Shown here: in pieces, positions 55,740 through 64,000 of the stretch
How the letters are laid out: every line of letters begins with the position of its first letter
Position numbering within the stretch: the stretch's first letter is position 1
Assembly (NCBI GenBank): GCA_009192285.1
Contig: WBVU01000004.1
Span: 2,688,001-2,752,000, forward strand
DNA length: 64,000 bases
Source of the DNA: Morchella semilibera
Taxonomy: Eukaryota; Ascomycota; Pezizomycetes; Pezizales; Morchellaceae
Reading direction: 5' to 3'
The notes under the pieces: generated by a model
Told to the model about the DNA's origin: nothing
Database searches by the model: none
Seen by the model: only the letters and a program-made list of their open reading frames with translations
Translations under genes and position numbers: made by a program

Positions 55740-56510
55740 TGTGGCGGAGTAACCCGACGCAAAGAAGAAGAAGACAATGATGACGCAGAAGGACTCAAGG
55801 AGCACAGTCTATTCGACGAGGGGACTGACGAAGACAGAGGCGACACCGGCCAGGTACAAGCACAGGCACAGGCAAAGGCAAAGGCAAGAGCAAGGGCACA
55901 AGGGCACAGAGCAGGGAAGGTGAGGACCGAATGGACCTCAACGAGAACGATGAGAAGTACTATGAGTTTCCTCTTGTCAGAGGACCGAGTCTTTGGTACG
56001 AGAGGCTATGGCTTAGAAATAGGAGTAGATTCCTATGTACCAGGATAACAGGAAGACGAGACAGAGAGAAAAGAAAGAAAGAACTAAGGAAAACTTCTAC
56101 CTTCGCTATTTAACACCCCGCCTCCACTAGTCCGCCATGACTCATACATCAGCTCATAGAAACCCGTAGAACTCCACCGCATCCACACCTCGTATTCCTC
56201 CCCACCATCTTTACTATTTATATTACAAATCCTTCACGCCATAGAAGCTCGTAGAATCCCCATAACGTCATACCTGTAACATCAGCAAGACTTCATTTGT
56301 CTCCTGATGTCTCCTGAGTCTCAGGAGACTCAAAAAATATCCGGAGGTCTCAGGAGACTCTCAGGAGACCCGGGAGACTGTTGGGAGACTCCAATCATAA
56401 GTTGAGTCTGCTGATGAATACATACCCCGCCCTTGCTTAACATTCCCTTATCCACCACAACCATACATCGCCTACCCGGCTGTCAGGACCGATGCCAAGA
56501 CGCCGGGACA
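55740..56510 (-). mobile_element. Solo L1 LTR in G3 integrase, carrying a MITE
   Basis: TGTGGCGG...GCCGGGACA, flanked by TGGTG and AGGTG (4 of 5 matching). About 632 bp without the MITE at 56280-56416. Confidence 0.88.
56280..56416 (+). mobile_element. MITE-137 copy 22
   Basis: 137 bp flanked by AA on both sides, inside a solo L1 LTR. Confidence 0.92.
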
Positions 56511-56520
56511 AGGTGATAGT

Positions 56521-57030
56521 GTGGTCATTAGATTTTATGAGGTTCTGTTGCAGTAAGGATTGTTAATAGAAATTGATGAGATGGTGAGGAGGGATACGAG
56601 GTGTGATTACGAGGGATTTGGATGAGTTTCTACGGTGTGATATATGAGTTATGTCGGATTGATGCAGGGGGATGTTAAATAGTGGGAACAGATGTTTTTT
56701 TTAGTTATTTCTTTTTTTTCTCTCTGTCTTGTCTTCCTATTATATTGGTACATAGGAATATACTACTATCTCTAACTATAGTTCCCTCGACTTCGCGATC
56801 TGTCTTCAGAAACGGGGAAATTTATAGTACTTCTCATCAATGTCATTGAAATCCATCCGGTCCTCACTTTCTCTTCCCTGCCTCCTTTTGTCTCTACCCT
56901 TACTTTTACTCTCGTCAGTAGATGTGCTTGTGCCCCTCCAATGCTATTCTCGCCCTCGTCAGTATTCTCGTTGTGTTGGCTGTCCTCCTTGAGTCCTTCT
57001 GCGTCATCATTGTCTTCAGCTGCCTTGCCT
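56521..57030 (+). mobile_element. Diverged L1 LTR fragment
   Basis: Sense-oriented L1 LTR sequence (TTCTCTCTGTCTTGTCTTCCTATTA-like tract, GTCCTCACTTTC, CGTCATCATTGTC) but clearly more diverged than the other copies. Probably an older insertion. Confidence 0.65.
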
Positions 57031-57453
57031 CCTGATTTTTCCATTACAACCATCTGTAAATCCCAGAATGAGATTAAATGAGCTTGGACGAGCCAAATAT
57101 GACCTGTCATACTTTAGGAGAGTAAGACACACCTGACGGACCCAAGCACATCCAGATGAATACTTCTTGATATCTGTATCTTGACAGACAGGATCTATTT
57201 TAGGGAAACCCACTTTTTCTTGATGTAGCAGAATAAGCATATCTCATTTTATAGCCTCTCAAAGTGGGTTTTTATCCTTTTATCACTTGTAACAAAATTT
57301 TTGATACCTTTTTTTTTCTGCTATATTAGAAATAAGTAATCCACCTTGTCTTCCTTTCTTTATTGCACTTTTATTTGCTCCCATTGATATAAATATTCTC
57401 TGGCGAGTTCTATCATCAATTTTTATTATTCTCCTTATCTGCCTCCAATTCTT
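57031..57453. other. Intergenic, no gene seen
   Basis: AT-rich DNA. A short inverted pair AAACCCACTTT/AAAGTGGGTTT lies at about 57208-57272. Confidence 0.45.
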
Positions 57454-57590
57454 CATCAGCAAGCTCAACTTCTGACTGGAGTCTCCCAACAATCTTCCGG
57501 GTCTCCTGAGAGCATCCTGAGACTCCTGGCTATTTCCTGAATCCCATGAGGCTCAGGAGACATCAGGAGACAAATGAAGTCTTGTTGATG
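57454..57590 (-). mobile_element. MITE-137 copy 23
   Basis: 137 bp, flanked by TT on both sides. It is the most diverged full-length copy and the only one clearly outside recognisable LTR-element sequence. Confidence 0.9.
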
Positions 57591-57757
57591 TTCTTTGCCT
57601 CTTTCAAAGAGAGAATGCTAACCTTCTTATTTTTTATACTTTCGTTCTTTTCAATATTTTCATTATGATCAAAGCGCCTACCTTTCTACCTCAGAGTACA
57701 TCAAACTAGCAGTAGCCAGCTCTCGACTGCAAGTTGATGCAATAATATATTATTCAC

Positions 57758-58095
57758 TATTACAGAGCGAAGCGGGGACGAGCACAAGGGGAGCCAAGGT
57801 ACACAACTGAGGCAGGGCGAGGCAGGGTGGGGTACGTAGTACCGTATAGGGCAACCGAGAGGGTTGCCAAGTGAGGAGCGAAGCGAGGGAGAAGACTCCC
57901 TACATATCGCCCTGAAATCCCTTTGCTGACTCATCCCATAGAAACCCATAGAACCTCAAGGAAATCCTTCTATTAGAAATACATGCGCAACATTGACTCA
58001 CATAATCCCTGCTCAGAAACTCATAGAATACCATAGAAAACCCCTGACTAATCCTTCTTCCCGCAACGTCAATAAGCACGCTCCACGCCGTGATA
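57758..58095 (-). mobile_element. L2 element, 338 bp, reverse orientation
   Basis: Starts TATTACAGAGCG and ends CGCCGTGATA, with the perfect 5-bp duplication TTCAC on both sides. Unit B of the surrounding duplication shows the empty site. Shorter than the 509-bp copy. Confidence 0.85.
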
Positions 58096-58107
58096 TTCAC
58101 ATTCTTT

Positions 58108-58250
58108 CAATTGAGGGAACAGCGGTAGGTATAGGTAACAGCGACAGTAAAGGAAACAGCGACAGTAGCAGAAGGAACAGCGATAGTACAATTGGGAACA
58201 GCAGTAAAGTGTGGGGAACAGCGACAGGTTAGAGGGATCAGTGACAAGTT
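58108..58250 (+). repeat. Minisatellite GGGAACAGCGACAGT-type
   Basis: About seven imperfect units of 18-21 bp around the core GGAACAGCGA(C/T)AGT. The equivalent place in unit B (about 58690-58755) has about three. Confidence 0.75.
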
Positions 58251-58631
58251 GAATAGCAGAGTGCTTCAATCCGTCCCAGTTTTAGGGGTCAGCTCTTTAA
58301 CTTGAATTATGAATATCGAATTCACTCCTTCTGGGCGCCTAGAACTGTTATTGGTGCCTACTACACCCTCTCCTCCCTACCCTCCCCTCCCTCCTCCAAC
58401 CCATTCACTTCAATTTTGAGCTTACAGTCCTGGTCCCCCCAACAGTTCTTCAGTCTGCATATATGTATATATGTGGCGGGGGTGGGACTGGAATAGTTAA
58501 AGTTCAGTCTACAGTTCAGTCTTCAATTACTTCCAATTGAATAATGGTGGGGTGGCCCGTTGCTATGCTACCTGACTGGAGGCAGGGTAACCGAAAAAAG
58601 CGCGCGCAACTCACATAATCTAGTACATAGT

Positions 58632-59060
58632 AGACTAGCAGTGGCCAACTCGCGACTGCGAGTTGATCTAATAATATATTATTCTCACTCTTTCAATTGA
58701 GGGAACAGCGGTAAGTATAGGGAACAGCGACAGGTTAAGGGAATAGCGGAGTGCTTCGATCCGCCCCAGTTTTGGATATCAAATTCACTCCGAGTCCTCC
58801 TGGGCCCTTATGGCTGTTATTGGGGCCCACACCCCCCCGATCCACCCCCTCCCCCGGCCCCGTTCACTTCAATTTTGAAAGCTCTGGTCCCCCATCCCCC
58901 GGGTTCATTTCCTTCAAGTTCAGTCCACAGTTCAGTCTACAGTTGAATAATACCAACTCCAGGTGTTCTTTTTGGTGGGGTGACCCGTTGCTATGCTACC
59001 TGACTGGAGGCAGGGTAACCGAAAAAAGGGCGCGCAACTCTCATAATCTAGTACATAGTA
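58632..59060. repeat. Tandem duplication, unit B
   Basis: About 430-bp partner of unit A without the L2 element. See unit A for the shared blocks. Confidence 0.75.
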
Positions 59061-59300
59061 GAAGACATAGTAGATAGAAGAAGATAGGGTATAACAGCGT
59101 AGAACAAATTTTCATAGTGTCTATTAGGGAATGGAAAAGGTTACGAATTGGTAATTACTTTAAGCAGTATTTGACAACATAGAATGAAATCTTAAGTTGT
59201 CAATCGGAGTTTTATAAATGATACAAACTGCTAATCGTATTGCACAGAGTTTCACGGTATTTAATAGAGTTGAACAGTATTCAATATCGCTTTCACAAAG
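59061..59300. other. Intergenic, no gene seen
   Basis: AT-rich flank between the duplication and the broken gene. Confidence 0.4.
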
Positions 59301-60360
59301 TTAGACAGTCATAGCCGGTAAACTCAGTCTTCTATTTGGACTCTCATTTCCAAGTGTATCAGCTATATCAAAATCCAACCTTCTTTTCTTGTTTCGTTGT
59401 TGAGGACGCTGTCTTTGAGCATCGACTATCGTCGGCATCTTATCTGGTCCGAGTTCGTTTAATGAAACCCTTCCTTCAAAGGTTGCTTGCCGTAACACTT
59501 CACCCCTTTGCCTTTCCAAATCCTCAATTGTTTGTCTCTCCTTTGTACGTGCAGCTCCTTCCTCATTAACCTTCCTGATATCATCCGTCAAAAGCTCCAA
59601 ATGTGATGCAAGCCCATCCGCTAACTGCTCAAGAATACCCGCAATCATGTTAGAGATCAATACAACCTATAATACCAATTTGAGATCATACCTGCTCATG
59701 TTTGAACCCGTATCTTTTAGGTCTCTCAGTCCGTCCAGCCCTTTTCCCGCTACCATTGTTTTCTTCTCTGACTTCATTTGGTACTATTTCATCGATGGTA
59801 TTATCAAGTAACTCATCAATAGCTTGAACAGCTCCGGCGCTGGACCCCCCCTTCTCTTCCCTTTACGAACCAAACTCTCACCCAAAAGTTCACTTATACC
59901 CTCTTCCGTCAAGTTCTCTTTAAAAGCAATCAACGCTCTCAAGTCTCTCCTTAAACCTGGTAACGCATCCTTCATATCCTTATAGAGGTTATGTTTTGAC
60001 TGCAAAGCGAGTAGGACCTCCCCCCATGCGCTCTTAGTTTTCCCATATGGTGCAGCATAAGGGCGCAGGCGATGTATTTCTGCAACTAATGCCTTACACT
60101 TCCTCAACGAATGAACAGAAGTGCTAGATTTCATAGATTGAGGGTGAGCCTAGGCGCTCTCGTCATTCTCGGCGCTATTCTCGGCGGGTCCAGGGCGTAC
60201 CACTGAATTGTTTCTATAGCTTGTAGGGTGCAAATTGGAGAAAATCAATTGCGGGTCCAAAACATTATCTGGATTTTGAGTTGCTGGACTAGAAGCTACT
60301 GAGACCTCATCATAGTTGCTTGGGCGGGTACTGAGGTTTCCTTGATCAAAGATGGAACTT
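59301..60360 (-). pseudogene. Broken gene for an unrecognised Leu/Arg-rich protein
   Basis: Family not recognised. On the minus strand the downstream exon 59624-59301 encodes a coiled-coil-like segment (DDIRKVNEEGAARTKERQTI) and a basic RNKKRR nuclear-type signal. The larger upstream exon, ending at 59692, encodes LVAEIHRLRPYAAPYGKTKSAWGEV-type sequence from a Met at 60134, resembling DNA-binding-like domains of fungal repeat-associated proteins. Two lesions are visible: the frame changes at a C7 run (59845-59851), and upstream an open frame reaching about 60360 is cut from the main frame by one TAG (60152-60150). The 67-bp intron has normal splice sites. A sequencing error at the homopolymer and a downstream start at 60134 would leave it intact, so pseudogene status is not certain. 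Confidence 0.55.
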
Positions 60361-60888
60361 GAGACAACTCACAAGAACCGGTTTGGCTCGGCGCATATGC
60401 ACCATGCAAGTATGTCCAAGTCGCGCAGCTAAAATACTCTAGTTGGCTTAGTTCGTTGGAGCGCCCGTCCTGAAAGCGAGCGAAGGGTTTTGGCGAACAC
60501 GGGGTTATGGCGAACAGGGGGTTGGATCCAATAAAAACCGTTACTATTACAGTTTAGGCGTTGCTATGGCGTTGCTACAGAGAGATTCGCCAAAACACCG
60601 ACTTCTGCCTGCCAAGATTACCAACATTGGCCAGCCACAGTTTGGCGTTCCCAGAATGTGCCTTACACACGCCACGGTCCAGCACACCACAACAATACGC
60701 GCTAAAGGACTCCAGCACTCGTCTGTGCAACTCCACGCTACCTCCAGTTTCAACTACAACCTCAACATCTACCTACTTTAGCAGTTTACTTTCTAGGGTA
60801 TTTCTGAACCCTTCCATTTGCCCTCATAAAGACGACCCTCAGTTCCTGCCCTTACCCAGTACTCTTATTCTCTGGGCCTGCTCCAATA
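60361..60888. other. Upstream region of RAE1
   Basis: Contains a short direct repeat (GGCGAACACGGGG / GGCGAACAGGGGG, about 60490-60525) and pyrimidine-rich leader sequence. No other gene. Confidence 0.45.
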
Positions 60889-62203
60889 ATGTCGCTTTTC
60901 GGAGCTGCCACAACCACGACTCCCGCCACCACCGCCAACAATACTCAGGGTGACCTGAGCAAAGATGTAGAGCTCACTTCACCCCCAGAAGACAGCATCT
61001 CGGATCTCTCATTCTCTTCCCAGTCCGAGCATCTGGCGGTGGCCTCCTGGGATAACAAAGTTCGTATTTATGAGATATCAGAAACTGGACAATCCATGGG
61101 CAAGGCTTTATACGAACACCAAGGTCCTGTTTTGTCAGTTCACTGGTCGAAGGTTGGCTAACCTGCCCGGTTTGAGCTCCTGCGCGCCTCGACACATCGG
61201 TGCTAACTCCTTTCTTAAGGACGGGTCTAAAGTAGTTTCAGGCGGTGCTGACAAGGCTGCTCGTATGTACGATCTTACCACCGGCTCATCTCAGCAGGTG
61301 GCCGCTCATGATGAGCCCGTTCGGTGCGTTCGAATGTTCCAGGCACCGAACGCGGGTGAGATGCTCGTAACTGGATCGTGGGATAAAACCCTCAAGTACT
61401 GGGACCTCCGCCAGCAGCAACCTGCCGCTACTGTGCAAATGCAGGAGCGTGTATATACCCTCGACGTCTGTCAAGGTTTGCTAGTTACTGGCACCGCCGA
61501 TCGACATATCAATGTCATAAATCTGGCTAGTCCAACCACAATTTTCAAGACCATTCAGAGCCCACTCAAGTGGCAGACGAGGGTTGTAAGCTGCTTTCCT
61601 GATGCTACCGGATTCGCAGTTGGAAGTATTGAAGGAAGATGTGCAATCCAATATGTTGAAGACAAAAATGCCAAGTAATTACTCCGAGCGTTCTTCATAT
61701 TTCTGATTCTATAATTAACTAATTTCCTATGTGCTACACTAGCATGAACTTTTCGTTCAAATGCCACCGAGAAACCCCATCCTCAGGGGTTGCCAATGTC
61801 TACAGTGTCAACGACATATCTTTTCATCCAACTTTTGGAACATTTTCTACTGCTGGGTCTGATGGAACTTTTCACTTCTGGTACGTATTTTTGGTGTTTT
61901 TTCCTTTTTTTTTTTTTTACTGTCGCTACTTTAGATGTCGATCCCGCCGGATGCGCCAAATCTCACCTAACGATTCTGTACAGGGATAAAGATGCCAAAC
62001 ACCGTCTCAAAGGGTTTCCGTCTGTTAATGGGAGCATTCCAGCAACTGCCTTCAACAGAAACGGTAATATATTCGCATACGCTATCAGCTATGACTGGAG
62101 CAAGGGACACCAGTCCAACACCCCGCAATACCCTACTAAGGTCATGCTGCACCCTATTAAGGAAGATGAGGCAAAACCAAGACCAGTCGCAAAGAAGCGG
62201 TAG
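60889..62203 (+). CDS. RAE1: mRNA export factor Rae1/Gle2 (WD40)
   Basis: Seven-bladed WD-repeat protein of the nuclear pore that binds the GLEBS motif of Nup98-type nucleoporins and works in mRNA export. Four exons: 60889-61152, 61220-61674, 61743-61880, 61984-62203; 1077 nt, 358 residues. It begins [13 protein letters not shown], as in the family. Blades are recognisable: [110 protein letters not shown], and a last blade with [15 protein letters not shown]. The tail ends PRPVAKKR. Introns are 67, 68 and 103 bp with canonical ends; the third has a long T run. The ASYDWSKGH region is diagnostic for Rae1. Confidence 0.97.
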
Positions 62204-62773
62204 TTCGTCCTTTGTCCTACTCAAAGGGACGCTACTAGGGCTATAAAACGTCTCTCCCCCAAATCTGCAGACAACTAGCCAGTGTTTCTGGCTGATGTAG
62301 AGAATACTTTCCTGTCTCTTGCCCCTTCAATATTGGATACTACAACATTTGAAATGATAGACCTGAATACCATGGAAGTTATTAACAAAATCGAGACATA
62401 ATTCCTGTATCATTTCAAAGGCTCGGCATCATTTCTGTTCAATATTCCATGAAAAGCGGATTAGTGATCGTGAATAAAATGGAACATCTTGCACTGCGAC
62501 CAGTAACGACCGCAAAGAGCTCGGCCTGCAGAAATCTGACCCCTGTTATGTACCCCACCTCCCTGCCGCGGTTCCGGGATATCGATCTGAAACCCATGCA
62601 GAGATGGCACCTAAATGTGCAGCAAATCACGTAGGAATCAATGACTATTACCCAGTCAAACTCGGGCGAGTATATGTAGTGAATATACTCACGTATTAAT
62701 TAAGTTCTGAGTATTCTTAGTAGCAACGAGCTCACAGGACTTAAATTAACGCGAGTAGGCAACATTGACTATG

Positions 62774-62949
62774 TATCCGATAGACGGTCAGTCCGAATTA
62801 CAACTCGAGGCACTTAAACCCTTTATGGCAACGTGATAAATCTAACGCTGAGGATGTCCAAATGGTACATACGTATTTGATTCCTTGCGCTGTTTATATC
62901 ACGATTACCGGAAAGGGTTTAAGTGCCTCGTCGCAACGTCTATCGGATA
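62774..62949. mobile_element. 176-bp foldback element with TATG duplication
   Basis: Ends TATCCGATAGACG and CGTCTATCGGATA are perfect 13-bp inverted repeats. A second inner pair, GAGGCACTTAAACCCTTT with its exact complement, makes a nested foldback. TATG flanks both sides as a possible 4-bp duplication. Confidence 0.65.
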
Positions 62950-63004
62950 TATGTAGTGTAAGGTGCAATTCTGGCATAGTAGGTATCAATATCAACGGAC
63001 AATA

Positions 63005-63245
63005 GAGACTTTTAGCCACGGGTGTGAAAGGCAACGAACAAAAAATTAATTCCCAAGACTATGCTGCATGTGTTTGCCTCTTGGCGCACATAAGGGCACA
63101 CAAGTACATACTCTGAGAAGGAATATATCTCCATGCGTATGTACCTTCAAGTTTTGTAGTTGAAAATATTATATCACATCCTACCTGCATGTCTTGGAGG
63201 TCTTGGGAATAAATAAATTTTTGTTCGTTGATGGCTAAAAGACTC
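63005..63245. mobile_element. 241-bp foldback element with TA duplication
   Basis: Ends GAGACTTTTAGCCA and TGGCTAAAAGACTC pair at 13 of 14 positions. Inner arms CAACGAACAAAAAATTAATT... and ...AAATTTTTGTTCGTTG continue the pairing, with CCCAAGAC/GTCTTGGG. TA flanks both sides, as for Tc1/mariner MITEs. Confidence 0.68.
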
Positions 63246-63659
63246 TAATGCCGGCGATGCGATGATATGCAGGTATGACTATGCGTGATGATTGTGCGTA
63301 ATATAGGGACGAGGAGGACTTTTCTCCCATTCGATATTCCTTTCACATTACCTACTATTGCATTCATGTATTCATTTAGCTAAATAGAAATTCCAGGCAA
63401 CTTGGGCGTGTGAGGTGTAATTAATTGTCTTGACTACAAGTAGAAAATTATCCTTTGACACAGTTATTCAATGGCTGTGAGTCAAAATTGAACTTACCCT
63501 CAACCCTGGCCCTCCTCCCAAAAAGCTGTTATTTACCCTACCACCTGGTTTTATAAATAAATCAACCTTCCCTTCTTCTTCCGTTTGCCTCCCACAACTA
63601 TTCTTCCCTCCCTTCCCATTTTGCTCCGCTATAGTATATATAGCCTTGCCCCCCTCACG

Positions 63660-64000
63660 ATGTGTGGTATGAGATCACCCCTCGTCCGTCCCACTATGAA
63701 TTGCGGGACCCTGACAAAACCGTTGAAATAAAGGTATATTTGCTTGCCATAAACACCCCGATGTCCACCAATTCAAGCCCCAGGCTTTGCAATTAGCCAA
63801 AGCGTATGTATTCCCTCTATTTGATGTTTTGAGTGGTTCAGATACTTATGGGTTTCGCAGTGTGCGTCATCGCGGTCCGGATTGGAGTGAGATGATTCTT
63901 TCCCCGGGATTCCTTATCGTAAAATTCTAATTCTTTCTCACAGGTGGAAATATCATTTCCAATGACACAAGTAAATCAAACGCTGAGTAACCTCTTCGCC
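63660..64000 (+). CDS. asn1: Asparagine synthetase (glutamine-hydrolysing), 5' end only
   Basis: Makes asparagine from aspartate using glutamine nitrogen and ATP. Only the first four exons are inside the window: 63660-63666 (7 nt), 63734-63803, 63861-63886 and 63944-63970, with a fifth exon beyond the edge. They join in phase to [36 protein letters not shown] and NIISNDT, the start of the class-II glutaminase domain. Cys2 is the N-terminal nucleophile, which fixes the start codon, and the Arg of RHRGPDW binds glutamine. Introns are 67, 57, 57 and more than 30 bp with consensus ends. All exons are unusually short. The synthetase domain is not visible. Confidence 0.93.

Larger units (their letters stand above)
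50117..56520 (+). mobile_element. G3: Ty3/Gypsy retroelement
   Basis: Plus-strand fossil of the same family as G1. Parts: 5' LTR 50117-50887; gag from about 50949 with zinc-knuckle region near 52000; protease about 52230-52500; reverse transcriptase about 52790-53930; RNase H about 54770-55040; integrase with its H2C2 region about 55060-55739. It is broken, with roughly ten breaks. It carries two solo L1 LTRs with target duplications and a MITE-137 in the reverse-transcriptase part. No 3' LTR of its own is evident. Confidence 0.88.
57706..58630. repeat. Tandem duplication, unit A
   Basis: Starts CTAGCAGTAGCCAGCTCTCG and runs to CACATAATCTAGTACATAG. Shares with unit B (58632-59060) the order: CTCGCGACTGC-type start, AATAATATATTATTC, GGGAACAGCGG minisatellite, CCGCCCCAGTTTT, GGGTAACCGAAAAAAG. 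Unit A also contains an L2 element and more minisatellite units. Confidence 0.75.
62204..63659. other. Intergenic RAE1/asparagine synthetase
   Basis: No gene. Two palindromic elements (62774-62949 and 63005-63245) are listed separately. Close to the next gene lie a pyrimidine-rich stretch and TATATATAG at 63635-63643, only about 17 bp before the start codon. Confidence 0.5.

Noticed and set aside
63635-63643. TATATATAG as the TATA box of asparagine synthetase
   Set aside because: It lies about 17 bp before the start codon, too close for a usual leader, so I do not call it a promoter element.

Overview
The window looks like a filamentous ascomycete chromosome. The coding genes are ordinary single-copy eukaryotic genes split by many short introns, mostly 50-75 bp, with GT..AG ends and CTAAC/CTGAC branch sites. 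The intergenic DNA is heavily invaded by chromovirus-type Gypsy retroelements. Density and nesting resemble repeat-rich Pezizomycetes such as truffles; that placement is inference, since no taxon-specific marker was checked.

Layout. (1) 0.6-15.9 kb is a transposon graveyard: a fragmentary plus-strand Gypsy copy (G0), a more complete minus-strand copy (G1, 7.7-14.8 kb), solo LTRs of the same family (called L1 here), LTR-like elements of a second family with unusual TATCACGG/CCGTGATA ends (L2), and a 137-bp miniature inverted-repeat element (MITE-137). (2) 16-42.2 kb is a gene island: mitochondrial porin, a mitochondrial DnaJ protein, methionine aminopeptidase 2, mitoribosomal CHCH protein Mrp10, two uncharacterised proteins, Sts1/Cut8, UDP-xylose synthase, a UBA-UBX protein, a VAP/Scs2 protein, riboflavin kinase, sphingolipid delta-4 desaturase and proteasome ATPase Rpt4. 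No full MITE-137 copy is in it, but several other small palindromic elements are. (3) 42.9-45.2 kb is a decayed piggyBac-type transposon. (4) 45.2-57.6 kb is a second graveyard: Gypsy copies G2 (minus) and G3 (plus), solo LTRs and MITE-137. (5) 57.6-64 kb returns to genic DNA: a tandem duplication, a broken unknown gene, mRNA export factor Rae1, two more palindromic elements, and the first four tiny exons of asparagine synthetase cut by the window edge.

The genes are dispersed housekeeping genes rather than a pathway cluster. Adjacent pairs are often divergent (DnaJ/MAP2, UBX/VAP, desaturase/RPT4) or convergent (porin/DnaJ, UXS/UBX, FMN1/desaturase).

The most notable signal is MITE-137: 20 copies of 137-143 bp, one 89-bp variant and two truncated copies. 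Ends are CATCAGCAA...TTGCTGATG and target duplications are 2 bp of variable sequence. Two copies are identical although 47 kb apart, one copy sits inside another, and two related L2 elements provide reciprocal empty sites. I could not assign it to a known superfamily from sequence alone. All exon coordinates come from reading splice sites and protein continuity by eye.
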